The position numbers were made by a program, and so were the translations under genes. Below, piece after piece: positions 7,980-16,815 of a stretch of DNA of 44,524 nucleotides; the stretch's first letter is position 1, and each line of letters begins with the position of its first letter. Origin of the DNA: Ignavibacteriaceae bacterium. GTDB lineage: Bacteria > Bacteroidota > Ignavibacteria > Ignavibacteriales > Ignavibacteriaceae. The DNA lies in the NCBI GenBank assembly GCA_014860115.1, contig JACZKK010000009.1, positions 1 through 44,524 of the forward strand, in the 5' to 3' direction. Under the pieces are notes generated by a model. The model ran no database searches. It was not told where the DNA came from and saw only the letters and a list, made by a program, of their open reading frames with translations.

Positions 7980-10140
7980 GTGAAATTACTGCCATTAATT
8001 TGATTAAAATATTCAAAGAAGGACCGGAAGTGTCCTTAAACGGATCACCAACAGTATCACCAACCACTGCGGCTTTATGTGGATCTGAACCTTTAAAATA
8101 CTTCTGACCATCGACTTCAAGACCGCTTTCAAACATTTTTTTTGCATTATCCCAGGCACCGCCCGCATTGGCCTGGAAAATAGCCATTAATACGCCTGTC
8201 ACAGTAACTCCCGCCAACAATCCGCCGAGCATTTCAGCACCTCCCAGAAAACCAACAGCAACTGGAGATAAAACAGCCAGCAGGCCAGGAACAACCATCT
8301 TTCTGATTGCAGCTTTAGTTGAAATGGCAACACATTTTCCATACTCAGCAGCTCCATCGGCCTCGTCAAATGTCTTGATATCTTCGTGTGACCATTCAGA
8401 CTGTTCTTTTCCGTGATACTTTTTCATAATGGCCAAAGCTTTTGTAAGTGCCGGGATATTCTTGAACTGTCTTCGAACTTCTTCAATCATAGCCATAGCT
8501 GCTTTACCAACCGCACTCATAGCTAATGCTGAGAATAAAAATGGAAGCATTCCACCCACAAACAAACCAGCCATCACACCAGCTTTTGAAATATCAATTG
8601 ATTTGATGTTTGCGGCTGTCATAAATGCACCAAACAAAGCCAATGCAGTTAATGCTGCCGAACCAATAGCGAAACCTTTTCCGATTGCCGCGGTTGTATT
8701 TCCTACTGCATCAAGTTTATCTGTTCTCTCTCTTACTTCCTTTGGAAGCTTCGACATTTCTGCAATACCACCGGCGTTATCCGAAACTGGACCATATGCA
8801 TCAACAGCTAACTGAATACCTGTGTTTGAAAGCATACCAACAGCAGCAATTGCAATTCCGTACAATCCGCCAAAATGGAATGCAGCAATTATAGAAATCG
8901 CAATGATGATTACAGGAATAGCAGTGGAAAACATACCATTACTGAGACCAGCAATAATATTTGTTGCCGTTCCGGTTAAAGACTGTCTCGCAATTGATTT
9001 GACAGGAGGTTTACCAAAACCGGTAAAAAATTCAGTAATTACTCCGATCAGCACTCCTGCAACCAATCCGATTACTGTTGCGAAGAAAATTCCGAGCGAA
9101 GTTACTTGATAAGAAATTCCGTAAAGAGGATCATCATATGTCCACTGAGCAGGTAGTATCCAATCAATTATAAAATACAACGCTATGATCATCAAAAATG
9201 ATGAACCAAATTCTCCGAGGTTAAGCGCTTTTTGTGGATCGCCGCCTTCTTTAACTCTGACAAAAAATGTTCCGAATATCGACATGACAATTCCGATACC
9301 AGCAACAGCAAGGGGGAGAAGAATTGCGCCTAGTCCATTGTAGTTTTCAGCAAATTCAGGTAAACCGAAGAATGCTGCGCCAAGCACCATGGTTCCGATT
9401 ATTGAACCAACATAAGATTCAAATAGATCTGCACCCATTCCGGCAACATCACCGACGTTATCACCAACGTTATCAGCAATAGTAGCCGGATTAAGTGGAT
9501 GATCTTCTGGAATACCTGCCTCAACTTTTCCAACTAAATCAGCACCAACATCTGCGGCTTTCGTATAGATACCACCACCGACACGGGCAAATAGTGCAAT
9601 AGATGAAGCTCCAAAAGAAAACCCGGTTATTACTGTAATCACTCTGTTAAGATCGTGGATATTAGTCACTCCGAACAAATCAGAATAAATAATAAAGAGA
9701 GTTCCCAAACCAAGCACTCCCAATCCAACAACTGCCATCCCCATAACAGAACCACCAGCAAATGCTATTTCAAGAGCTTTGCCAAGACTGGTTCTTGCAG
9801 CATTAGTTGTTCGGACATTTGCTTTTGTTGCGACTTTCATTCCGATGTATCCTGCAAGGGCTGAACATAAAGCACCAACAATAAATGAAACAGCGACTAG
9901 AGGTGAGGAATCAACAGGGTCTGCTGATACTGCAAGCAGAATGGCAACACAAACAACAAAGATGGAAAGGATTTTATATTCAGATTTCAAAAAGGCCATC
10001 GCCCCTTCAGAGATATGACCGGCGATTTTTTTCATTCTATCAGTGCCGGGATCTTTTTTACTTATCCAGGAAGATTTGAAAAAAGTAAATAAAAGTGCTA
10101 TAACTCCGAAGAAAGGAATGATATAGAAAAATGATGGCAT
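7954..10140 (-). CDS. hppA: Membrane-bound cation-translocating pyrophosphatase
   Basis: This is a 728-aa integral membrane protein with about 16 predicted helices. It hydrolyses pyrophosphate and pumps H+ or Na+ across the inner membrane. The active-site loops are plain: [20 protein letters not shown] and [21 protein letters not shown] (roughly 187-245), and in the last third DNAGGIAEM and [21 protein letters not shown]. At residues 480-488 the sequence is GNTTAAIGK. Ala rather than Lys after GNTT marks the K+-dependent subclass, which contains both Na+ and H+ pumps, so the ion is not settled. It follows pth by 18 nt and may share the prs-rplY-pth transcript. Confidence 0.97.
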   Translation of the reverse strand: MPSFFYIIPFFGVIALLFTFFKSSWISKKDPGTDRMKKIAGHISEGAMAFLKSEYKILSIFVVCVAILLAVSADPVDSSPLVAVSFIVGALCSALAGYIGMKVATKANVRTTNAARTSLGKALEIAFAGGSVMGMAVVGLGVLGLGTLFIIYSDLFGVTNIHDLNRVITVITGFSFGASSIALFARVGGGIYTKAADVGADLVGKVEAGIPEDHPLNPATIADNVGDNVGDVAGMGADLFESYVGSIIGTMVLGAAFFGLPEFAENYNGLGAILLPLAVAGIGIVMSIFGTFFVRVKEGGDPQKALNLGEFGSSFLMIIALYFIIDWILPAQWTYDDPLYGISYQVTSLGIFFATVIGLVAGVLIGVITEFFTGFGKPPVKSIARQSLTGTATNIIAGLSNGMFSTAIPVIIIAISIIAAFHFGGLYGIAIAAVGMLSNTGIQLAVDAYGPVSDNAGGIAEMSKLPKEVRERTDKLDAVGNTTAAIGKGFAIGSAALTALALFGAFMTAANIKSIDISKAGVMAGLFVGGMLPFLFSALAMSAVGKAAMAMIEEVRRQFKNIPALTKALAIMKKYHGKEQSEWSHEDIKTFDEADGAAEYGKCVAISTKAAIRKMVVPGLLAVLSPVAVGFLGGAEMLGGLLAGVTVTGVLMAIFQANAGGAWDNAKKMFESGLEVDGQKYFKGSDPHKAAVVGDTVGDPFKDTSGPSLNILIKLMAVISLVIAPLIK

Positions 10141-10158
10141 AATTTTCTCCCGTGGTTA

Positions 10159-10761
10159 TTAAATATTTTGGTTCGGATTATTTTGATTTTCAGATTTCAT
10201 TAAAATACTATTTGCCTCTAGCATCTTTTTGCTGCCGCCAAATATAAATTCTTCAATTAGTTGAGAACCCTTATAAAAAGTGTTCTGATATTCTTCTAAC
10301 TCTTCTTTTGAAAATTCGGACAGCACGTAGTCAGATAAAGCTGTTTCCGGTGGATTACTACCTATACCAATTCTTATTCGTGGAAACTGATCTGATATAA
10401 GATGATAGATAATTGAGCTTAATCCGTTATGCCCTCCATCGCCTCCTGACAGGCGCACTCGTAAAATATAATTCTTTAAATTCGTATCATCACAAACAAC
10501 AAGGAAATCTTCAGATGTAATACTGTATTTATCAAACAACTGTCGCGCTGCTATACCACTATTATTAACATAAGTGACAGGTTTAATAAGAACATAATCC
10601 TGAACATCAATTTTGCCAAACGCTTCTAAATATTCACCTGCTGCAGCTTTAAAGTTTAATGATTTTTTTCGTGCAAAATAATCTAACAATAAAAATCCGG
10701 CATTATGCCTGGTACTTTCATACCGAATGCCGGGATTTCCTATTCCAAATATAACCCGCAA
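10159..10761 (-). CDS. pth: Peptidyl-tRNA hydrolase
   Basis: This 200-aa enzyme releases tRNA from stalled peptidyl-tRNA. The family motifs are complete: FGIGNPGIRYESTRHNAGF with the catalytic His at residue 19 and Asn9, KPVTYVNNSG (60-69, with Val where Met is usual), CDDTNL with the Asp pair at 91-92, and SGGDGGHNGLSS (105-116). The start is TTG at 10761: the family begins directly at this residue (M-x-L/V-I-x-G-x-GNPG) and no other start is available downstream of the rplY stop. The C-terminal tail is Asn/Gln-rich. The rplY-pth pair is common in bacteria. Confidence 0.95.
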   Translation of the reverse strand: MRVIFGIGNPGIRYESTRHNAGFLLLDYFARKKSLNFKAAAGEYLEAFGKIDVQDYVLIKPVTYVNNSGIAARQLFDKYSITSEDFLVVCDDTNLKNYILRVRLSGGDGGHNGLSSIIYHLISDQFPRIRIGIGSNPPETALSDYVLSEFSKEELEEYQNTFYKGSQLIEEFIFGGSKKMLEANSILMKSENQNNPNQNI

Positions 10762-10777
10762 CGTAAACAGGAATTTG

Positions 10778-11425
10778 TTATTCTTCTTCCTTCTCTTCTT
10801 TCTTACCTTTTGCTATTACTTCAGGTTCTGCAGTCTCTTCAGCAACAGCTTCAGCAACTGGGGCAGCTTCTTCTTTAACCTTAGCATGTGTAATTTGAAC
10901 TATCAGCGAATCCTGAGGATCTGTAAATTCAATATCGTCATACTTTAAATCACTGATATGAACTGAATCATTCAGTTTTAATCCTGAAATATCTATTGTA
11001 ATATGCTCTGGAATATTTCGGGGTAAACATTCAACCTCTATTTTATGCATAACGTGCTGAATTACTCCTCCTTCTTTTACACCAATCGGAGAACCTACTA
11101 ACTGCACGGGTATTTCAAGCTTAATCTTTTCACCCTTTGTCAACCCGAGAAGATCAAAATGTATAACCTTGTCGGTAACGGGATGAAACTGAACATCCTT
11201 AATAATACATTCATACTCATCGTGCCCCTCTAACTCAAGTGAAATCAGATGAGTTTTTGCAGTGAATACGAGTGGATTAATTGCTTTATCAGCAACACTA
11301 ATATGAAGAGGTTTATTATTTTTTGAATAAAAAACTCCAGGTATCGTTCCTTCGTTTCTGATCCTTCTGGTCTCAGATTTAGTAAAATCTTTTCTTTCTG
11401 ACGCTTTTAATTTTGTTGTTTCCAT
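10778..11425 (-). CDS. rplY: 50S ribosomal protein L25/general stress protein Ctc
   Basis: This 215-aa protein of the long (Ctc/TL5) type has an N-terminal 5S-rRNA-binding L25 domain (KASERKDFTKSETRRIRNEGTIPGVFYSKN, about 5-90), a C-terminal TL5 beta domain (IPVQLVGSPIGVKEGGVIQHVMHKIEVECLPRNIPEHI, about 98-185) and an acidic, low-complexity tail ending KEEKEEE. It belongs to the large subunit central protuberance. AGGAGT precedes the ATG and overlaps the region of the prs stop, so the two are probably translationally linked. Confidence 0.95.
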   Translation of the reverse strand: METTKLKASERKDFTKSETRRIRNEGTIPGVFYSKNNKPLHISVADKAINPLVFTAKTHLISLELEGHDEYECIIKDVQFHPVTDKVIHFDLLGLTKGEKIKLEIPVQLVGSPIGVKEGGVIQHVMHKIEVECLPRNIPEHITIDISGLKLNDSVHISDLKYDDIEFTDPQDSLIVQITHAKVKEEAAPVAEAVAEETAEPEVIAKGKKEEKEEE

Positions 11426-11442
11426 TTTGGCTAGAACTCCTG

Positions 11443-12390
11443 TTAACCTTTATCAATATGAAATAATGAACTAATAGATTCGTTATTAAACGCTCTGCGA
11501 ATTGCTTCTGCAAATAATTCTGCGGAAGTAATTACTTGAATTTTATTTTCCTTATCAATGCCTTCGACATTTATTGTATCCGTAACATATAATTTTGTTA
11601 CTTTCGAATTACTTATTCTTTCTAATGCTTTACCCGATAGGACCGGATGTGTGATTGCGCCATATATATCCTGAGCGCCTTTTTCTTTTAATGCTTCAAT
11701 AGCTCCAACAAATGTTCCGGCAGTGTCAATAAGATCATCAACAATCAAAATATCTTTACCTTCAACATCACCAATAATATTCATGACTTCCGCAAGATTT
11801 TGTTTTGGTCTTCGTTTATCTATAACAACCAAACCGCAATCAAGCATTTTTGCATATGCTCTGGCAATCTTTATACCTCCTACATCGGGTGAGACAACAA
11901 CAAGATTCTTTTTATGCATCTCAATCCTGTCTCTGAACACTGACGACCCATAAAGGTGATCAAAAGGAATATCAAAGTAGCCCTGAATTTGTGCAGCATG
12001 TAAATCCATTGTTACAATACGACTCGCTCCTGCACCTGTAAGCAGATTAGCCATCAGTTTTGCTGTTATCGCAACTCTCGGCTGATCTTTTCTATCCTGA
12101 CGTGCATAACCAAAATACGGGATAACGGCAGTAATTGTTTTTGCTGAAGCACGCTTTGCCGCATCTATCATTATCAGCAGCTCCATCCAATTTTCCGCTG
12201 GAGGATTGGTAGATTGAATAATGAATACATCCAATCCACGTATATTCTCACCATATTTAACCCATATCTCACCGTCACTAAATCTCTTTAATTCAATCAT
12301 TCCGAGGGGTTTCCCTATCCTGGAAGAGATTTTTTTTGCGAGCGGAATATTAGAGCCACCGGCAAAAACCATATAATCGTTCGTTGCCAT
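11443..12390 (-). CDS. prs: Ribose-phosphate pyrophosphokinase
   Basis: This enzyme makes PRPP from ribose 5-phosphate and ATP for nucleotide, His and Trp synthesis. The 315-aa length from the ATG at 12390 equals that of E. coli Prs. Visible motifs are FSDGEIWVKYGENIRG (37-52), FGYARQDRK (93-101, flexible loop), DLHAAQIQGYFD (129-140, metal and ATP) and the PRPP-binding VDDLIDTAGT (217-226). A longer reading frame with a TTG at 12426 is rejected because that TTG forms the end of a strong -7 promoter box. The gene heads a run into rplY, pth and hppA. Confidence 0.97.
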   Translation of the reverse strand: MATNDYMVFAGGSNIPLAKKISSRIGKPLGMIELKRFSDGEIWVKYGENIRGLDVFIIQSTNPPAENWMELLIMIDAAKRASAKTITAVIPYFGYARQDRKDQPRVAITAKLMANLLTGAGASRIVTMDLHAAQIQGYFDIPFDHLYGSSVFRDRIEMHKKNLVVVSPDVGGIKIARAYAKMLDCGLVVIDKRRPKQNLAEVMNIIGDVEGKDILIVDDLIDTAGTFVGAIEALKEKGAQDIYGAITHPVLSGKALERISNSKVTKLYVTDTINVEGIDKENKIQVITSAELFAEAIRRAFNNESISSLFHIDKG

Positions 12391-12423
12391 AAAAACTTCG
12401 ATTTTCTTTAAAAAAATAGAGGA

Positions 12424-12454
12424 CAAATATATGTAAAGCCCCTAGTTAAGTCAA
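12424..12454 (-). promoter_or_regulatory. Bacteroidota-type promoter for prs
   Basis: On the minus strand TTG (12452-12454), 20 bp, then TATATTTG (12424-12431), a full match to TAnnTTTG at optimal spacing. The expected start is near 12417, giving a leader of about 27 nt to the ATG at 12390. Confidence 0.65.
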
Positions 12455-12498
12455 CAAATTACCATGGCTTTATTTTCAATTCTATGAGATCAATATAC

Positions 12499-13197
12499 TC
12501 AGCTTTTTCGTTTTTTCAACAAAAAGAATATTACGAGTAATAATACGGCACCGGATAAAATGTATATCCATACCGGTGTTTCCTTTAATTTATAAGGCTG
12601 GAAGGTTACTGAAATTGCTTTTCCACCACCAATTTCAGAAAGGTTGTACAGCCAGGTAAGTGATTTTCCGGAGACCTGATGAGCATTATGATTTAAAATA
12701 TCCCCAGGGATTGTATACTTGTATGTAACCGTAAAAGTGCTTGCATCGATGCCAAAACCGGTTGCAATCGGTGGGATGAATTGACTAAAAACTATTTGCC
12801 CACCTGTCTTCTCAACGAAAGAAAATTTGTATTCAGAAAACACTTTCGCTTGATTAAGAGAGTCAATATGAGTAAATGAAATATCAATAATTGCATGCGT
12901 CGAAAAGTCTGTCGTATCTCTATAAATATTTACACTTTCAACACTGCTGAAATTAGACTGAAATTCTGATCTGATTGAATCAGAATTAAAGATACCCAAG
13001 TTATCAACTACCTTTTCACTTTCCTCATTTGCAAATCTCATCCAGTAATCAATCCGCATTTTTCCAGAGCCGTCAGGGTACAGCGTTACTTCTTGATAAT
13101 AATTTAAGCAGCCATTTAAGCTAAGTACAGTCAAAAAGAACAGGGTTAAAAAATAATATTTGTTGATGCTTAGATGAGAGATTTTAGTATTATTCAT
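12499..13197 (-). CDS. Predicted lipoprotein with C-terminal transmembrane helix, function unknown
   Basis: I do not recognise a defined function for this 232-aa protein. Residues 14-29 are a hydrophobic signal ending in LSLNGC, a lipobox with Cys30 as the likely lipidated residue. The next residues (YYQEVTLYPDGSGKMRIDYWMR) begin a beta-rich extracytoplasmic domain. Near the C-terminus WIYILSGAVLLLVIFFLL is a clear transmembrane helix followed by KKRKS. The chain would thus be held in the membrane at both ends, with the charged tail inside. This layout recalls LppM-like lipoproteins, but that is only a resemblance. It lies between prs and the divergent FmdB gene and appears to be monocistronic. 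Confidence 0.8.
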   Translation of the reverse strand: MNNTKISHLSINKYYFLTLFFLTVLSLNGCLNYYQEVTLYPDGSGKMRIDYWMRFANEESEKVVDNLGIFNSDSIRSEFQSNFSSVESVNIYRDTTDFSTHAIIDISFTHIDSLNQAKVFSEYKFSFVEKTGGQIVFSQFIPPIATGFGIDASTFTVTYKYTIPGDILNHNAHQVSGKSLTWLYNLSEIGGGKAISVTFQPYKLKETPVWIYILSGAVLLLVIFFLLKKRKS

Positions 13198-13229
13198 TTT
13201 AATTTGAATCCACTTTTAAGAATGCTAAT

Positions 13230-13237
13230 CAAATTTA
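13230..13237 (-). promoter_or_regulatory. Candidate -7 box for the lipoprotein gene
   Basis: TAAATTTG on the minus strand is a full TAnnTTTG match 32 nt before the ATG at 13197. No TTG is found 19-21 bp further upstream, so support is partial. Confidence 0.35.
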
Positions 13238-13299
13238 GAGAAAATAAATTAAATTCGCTTAACTGAATAAATCACTTTTGTAATAAGTAAGGTTAAATT

Positions 13300-13566
13300 A
13301 TGCCAACGTACGACTATAAATGCTCTGATTGTAATTATACATTCGAATATTTTCAGACTATGAACGCTGAACAATTGACGGAGTGTCCGCAATGTAAAGG
13401 AAGATTAAAAAGAATTATTGGAACCGGTTCGGGGCCAATCTTCAAAGGAAGCGGTTTCTATCAAACTGATTACAAAGGTAAATCTCAGCAAAGCAAGAAA
13501 AGCAATGAGACTGATAGCAAGCCATCGACTACTGAAAAGAAGGCAGTTAAAGATGATAAGAAATAA
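13300..13566 (+). CDS. FmdB-family zinc ribbon protein
   Basis: This 88-aa protein opens with MPTYDYKCSDC and carries two CxxC pairs (C8/C11 and C29/C32) that should bind one zinc ion, the FmdB/putative regulatory protein pattern. Residues 40-60 (GTGSGPIFKGSGFYQTDYKG) are also typical of the family. The last third is a Lys/Ser-rich, probably disordered tail. Members are common single-gene proteins of unclear role, once proposed to regulate formamidase. AAGG lies 6 nt before the ATG. No partner gene is apparent; the lipoprotein gene is divergent. Confidence 0.85.
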   Translation: MPTYDYKCSDCNYTFEYFQTMNAEQLTECPQCKGRLKRIIGTGSGPIFKGSGFYQTDYKGKSQQSKKSNETDSKPSTTEKKAVKDDKK

Positions 13567-13630
13567 GAATTAGTTTGATTGAAGAGAGAGGATTATTAGA
13601 AATCGTTAAATGATATTTAAGATTCTATCA

Positions 13631-16600
13631 CTAAAAATCTGCACCAAGCGAGAAATAAAATTTAGGGCTTGAAAACCCTTCAATATTATAAGCCCAGGCA
13701 ACATCAAAGCGAAGCAGGAAGTAGAGGAAATACACTCTGGCTCCGACACCAGTACCAACAAGCAAATCATCAGTAATAAGATTTCCTTGAGAGTTTTTGG
13801 TAAACAGACTTACCTTGCTGTTGTCATACCAGGTCGCACCGGCATCAACAAAAGCCACGCCTATAATATTGCTGAACAGCAGAGGTAACCCTCCTGTTAA
13901 CAAGTAACGTATAAGTGGGAATCTTAACTCCATATTCGCCAGGAGATACCTTGTTCCAATTCGTTCTGAATAATTGTAACCACGCAATGGAAGCACAGCG
14001 GTAAGAAATGCAAAGTCTGATGCAGATTCAATTGGTATTTCAGTGGTAGCGAAAGTTCTGTTTATCCAGTTTTCTGTGCCGCCAATAAAAAATCTCTGTG
14101 GATTTTCACCACCCGAGTAACCGCCTGATATTCTTAACGCGAGTGAATGATCATAGAAAAATCTGAGATAAGTTCTCATATCACCGATAATAGAATAAAA
14201 GCTTTTATTCGGATCTGTAACCCCAAGGTTACCGAAAACATCAAAACGATATCTGGTTCCTTGAATAGGTGCTGTATATCCCCACAAAACATTATCGTGA
14301 ACAAAACTTACTTGAGGAACAGTGAAGGTTATATTTTCAGTTGGCTCCATAATATTATCCAGGTTTTCACCAGTAACATTCAGGACACTGGCTCCAAAAT
14401 CAAACCTGTAAAATCTGTTGAGTGGAAAACTTGCCGAACCAGAAATACCAAAATTTCTGTAGCGGAATAAATTAGAAGTTAAAAATCCTCGCGGATCAAC
14501 TCTAAGAAGGCGAACGAATCTTGCAGTATGAAATCCTTCAATACCCCAATTAATTCGTTTTGCCAGATAGTAGTAAGCAAGACCATAATCACTGTTCTTT
14601 AAATCAATTTGAAGTCCTGTAACTCCAATTAAACGATGATTTCCAAGTACATCACTAAAAGAAATAACTGTTGACCCAATTAATCCATACAATGTGCTGT
14701 ATGCAGCATTTGCATATATCAGATCGGGAGCGAAGTTAATCCTGTACTGATTTACTTTAAAGTTGCCTTCCTCATCAAGGTTTTCAATTGCACTTAATGA
14801 ATCAGCTTCATCATTTTTTTTCGTGCTAACCACTTGCTCAGTACCAAAAACATAATTACCAAAATCAACTGTGACCGAGTCTCCATATTTTTTTGTTGAA
14901 TCAACAAAACTGCCGCTAAAAAACATTGAAGGATTAAAATCTGTGGTATCACCCTCAGCTTCCTTATTTTGATCCAGAGGAGGAGCATCCAGATCCAATT
15001 TGCCCTGCCTGAATTTAGTTGCTGGCAGTTCCTTCACATCAAGCTCGGAATCGAAAGCATTATTTAATAGAAAAATATTAAATGAAGATTTATATAACGA
15101 GGAGAATGCCAGCTTCTTACCATCTTTTGAAGCAGAAAGCTGGTACAAGCCTGATTGAGAATTTGTTACCGGTTCAGATTTTATATCTTTTATGTCACTA
15201 ACAAAATTATCATCGGAAGAAAAAACCAGCTTTTTTCTGTAGATATTATTAATACCATTAAGATCCGAGATAAACAAAATTTGACTTCCATCATAACTGA
15301 CGATAGGATTAGCTTCATTGCTATTGGGTAAGTCAGTAATTCTTTTTACCTGACCAGTTTCAACATCAAGCGCATAAATTTCAGTTTGCGAAATGTCATG
15401 CTTATAAATCTTAAATCCGTTGGGAACTTCTTTAATATTATTATAACTATTTCTATCCGAAGAAAAATATATTGTCTTTCCATCATAAGACCAGTTAGGA
15501 TCTTTGTCAGTGAAAATGTCGTTTGTTAAATTTATAATTTCTTTGGTTTCTAAGTTGTAAGTATAAATATCTGTTTGTTTTGCAGTTTGTCCAACAAATG
15601 CTAAATACTTTCCATCCCAGGACCAGGCAACACTTTGTACACCATCCATCTTTATTGGAAGTGTGATATAATCTTCCTCCTCAACATCAAAAATGTAGAC
15701 AATATCGTAACCATGACTTAAAGCAGCAATTGCAATCTTCGAACCATCCGGCGACCATGTTAATCCAGGAGTCAAAATATTCAACTCTTCAAAATTTGGA
15801 GATCTGTTTCCTTCTGCAAGTCTTGTTATGATCTTGCCAGTGCTCGCATCCATTAAATATAGACTAAAAAAGAAATCACGGTTTGTTATGAAAGCAATTT
15901 TATCACCCTGTGGAGAAATCGCCGGACTTGTATTATAAAACCCCTCATCACCATCAGGATCCGTTAAACGTTTTGCAAACTCATCGGGGTCTTCTGTTAT
16001 TGCAACATCAGGCCAGTAAACACGCTTTATATCTTTTTTCCATCTTTCGTTAAACTCCTTAAGATTCAAACCAATGGTCTGCTTGAACGCAGCATCAACA
16101 CTTCCAAGACTTCTTAAAGAATTAATTAGCTCGCTAATTTTTTCCCTGCCATATCTTCTGGCGATATAATAAAAAACTGCCTGACCGCCCCGGTAAGCAA
16201 AATAACCTGACAGTCTCTGGACATCCGGCAAATATTCATTAATGGCTGCATCTCTGATAAACATATCTGTATCTTCATCCCATCCAAGAGCCTGATACTC
16301 AGCCATACCCTCACTAAACCATATCGGTATATCTATTTGAATGTTGTTTGCGATAATGTTCTGCAGCGAACCACCATAAAACATATCATTCATCACAGCG
16401 TGAACCAACTCGTGGTGGATAAGATGACGAAATTGTTTGTATGAACCATGATACTGAACTACAACCCTGTTCTTAAACAATTCCGTAAAGCCCTCAATAC
16501 CTTCACTTAGATAATAATCAGTAACATTAGTCTCCTGGAAATCATTCTGTGAGTTATAAACTATGATTGTTATTCTGTTATTAATTGAATACTTAAAACT

Positions 16601-16813
16601 TTCCTGAATCTTCGCTAAAGCATCTTCGGAAGCGTGTGCGGTAAACTCAGCAAGTGTTTCACCATTATTATTAAAATAAATATCAAAATTTTTTGTCTGA
16701 ATGTAATACCAGTCAAAATATTTGTACTGAACTTTATTCTTGCCGAATTGTGCAAACAGGCTTATCTGCACAATAAAAATGAGAGCAAGAATTTTAATAA
16801 TCGGTTTTATCAT
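13631..16813 (-). CDS. Outer-membrane fusion: gluzincin-type peptidase, TolB-like propeller, Omp85-like barrel
   Basis: This is a 1060-aa protein. Residues 1-21 are a signal peptide (cleavage near SLFAQ). Residues about 35-260 form a peptidase-MA-like domain with HELVH (134-138) and a downstream FSEGMAEY, where Glu168 is the likely third zinc ligand, so the active site is complete. Residues about 280-620 contain repeated PD40/TolB-type blades (SPQGDKIAFITNRD, SPDGSKIAIAAL, SWDGKYLAFVG, SYDGKTIYFSSDRN, SYDGSQILFISDLNG). From about 690 to the end is a beta barrel of surface-antigen/Omp85 type, with LRGYNYSERIG near 960 and a terminal Phe. No POTRA domain is visible. It is 2 nt downstream of rnr, in the operon with tamB. 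A role in outer-membrane biogenesis or surface proteolysis is inferred. Confidence 0.85.
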   Translation of the reverse strand: MIKPIIKILALIFIVQISLFAQFGKNKVQYKYFDWYYIQTKNFDIYFNNNGETLAEFTAHASEDALAKIQESFKYSINNRITIIVYNSQNDFQETNVTDYYLSEGIEGFTELFKNRVVVQYHGSYKQFRHLIHHELVHAVMNDMFYGGSLQNIIANNIQIDIPIWFSEGMAEYQALGWDEDTDMFIRDAAINEYLPDVQRLSGYFAYRGGQAVFYYIARRYGREKISELINSLRSLGSVDAAFKQTIGLNLKEFNERWKKDIKRVYWPDVAITEDPDEFAKRLTDPDGDEGFYNTSPAISPQGDKIAFITNRDFFFSLYLMDASTGKIITRLAEGNRSPNFEELNILTPGLTWSPDGSKIAIAALSHGYDIVYIFDVEEEDYITLPIKMDGVQSVAWSWDGKYLAFVGQTAKQTDIYTYNLETKEIINLTNDIFTDKDPNWSYDGKTIYFSSDRNSYNNIKEVPNGFKIYKHDISQTEIYALDVETGQVKRITDLPNSNEANPIVSYDGSQILFISDLNGINNIYRKKLVFSSDDNFVSDIKDIKSEPVTNSQSGLYQLSASKDGKKLAFSSLYKSSFNIFLLNNAFDSELDVKELPATKFRQGKLDLDAPPLDQNKEAEGDTTDFNPSMFFSGSFVDSTKKYGDSVTVDFGNYVFGTEQVVSTKKNDEADSLSAIENLDEEGNFKVNQYRINFAPDLIYANAAYSTLYGLIGSTVISFSDVLGNHRLIGVTGLQIDLKNSDYGLAYYYLAKRINWGIEGFHTARFVRLLRVDPRGFLTSNLFRYRNFGISGSASFPLNRFYRFDFGASVLNVTGENLDNIMEPTENITFTVPQVSFVHDNVLWGYTAPIQGTRYRFDVFGNLGVTDPNKSFYSIIGDMRTYLRFFYDHSLALRISGGYSGGENPQRFFIGGTENWINRTFATTEIPIESASDFAFLTAVLPLRGYNYSERIGTRYLLANMELRFPLIRYLLTGGLPLLFSNIIGVAFVDAGATWYDNSKVSLFTKNSQGNLITDDLLVGTGVGARVYFLYFLLRFDVAWAYNIEGFSSPKFYFSLGADF

Positions 16814-16815
16814 TT

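Noticed and set aside
8429-8815. 128-codon plus-strand frame opposite hppA
   Set aside because: It is Ala/Pro-rich because it mirrors the Gly/Ala-rich membrane helices of the pyrophosphatase.
12391-12426. Longer prs with 12 extra N-terminal residues from a TTG
   Set aside because: The TTG is part of a full-match -7 promoter box with a TTG 20 bp upstream of it.
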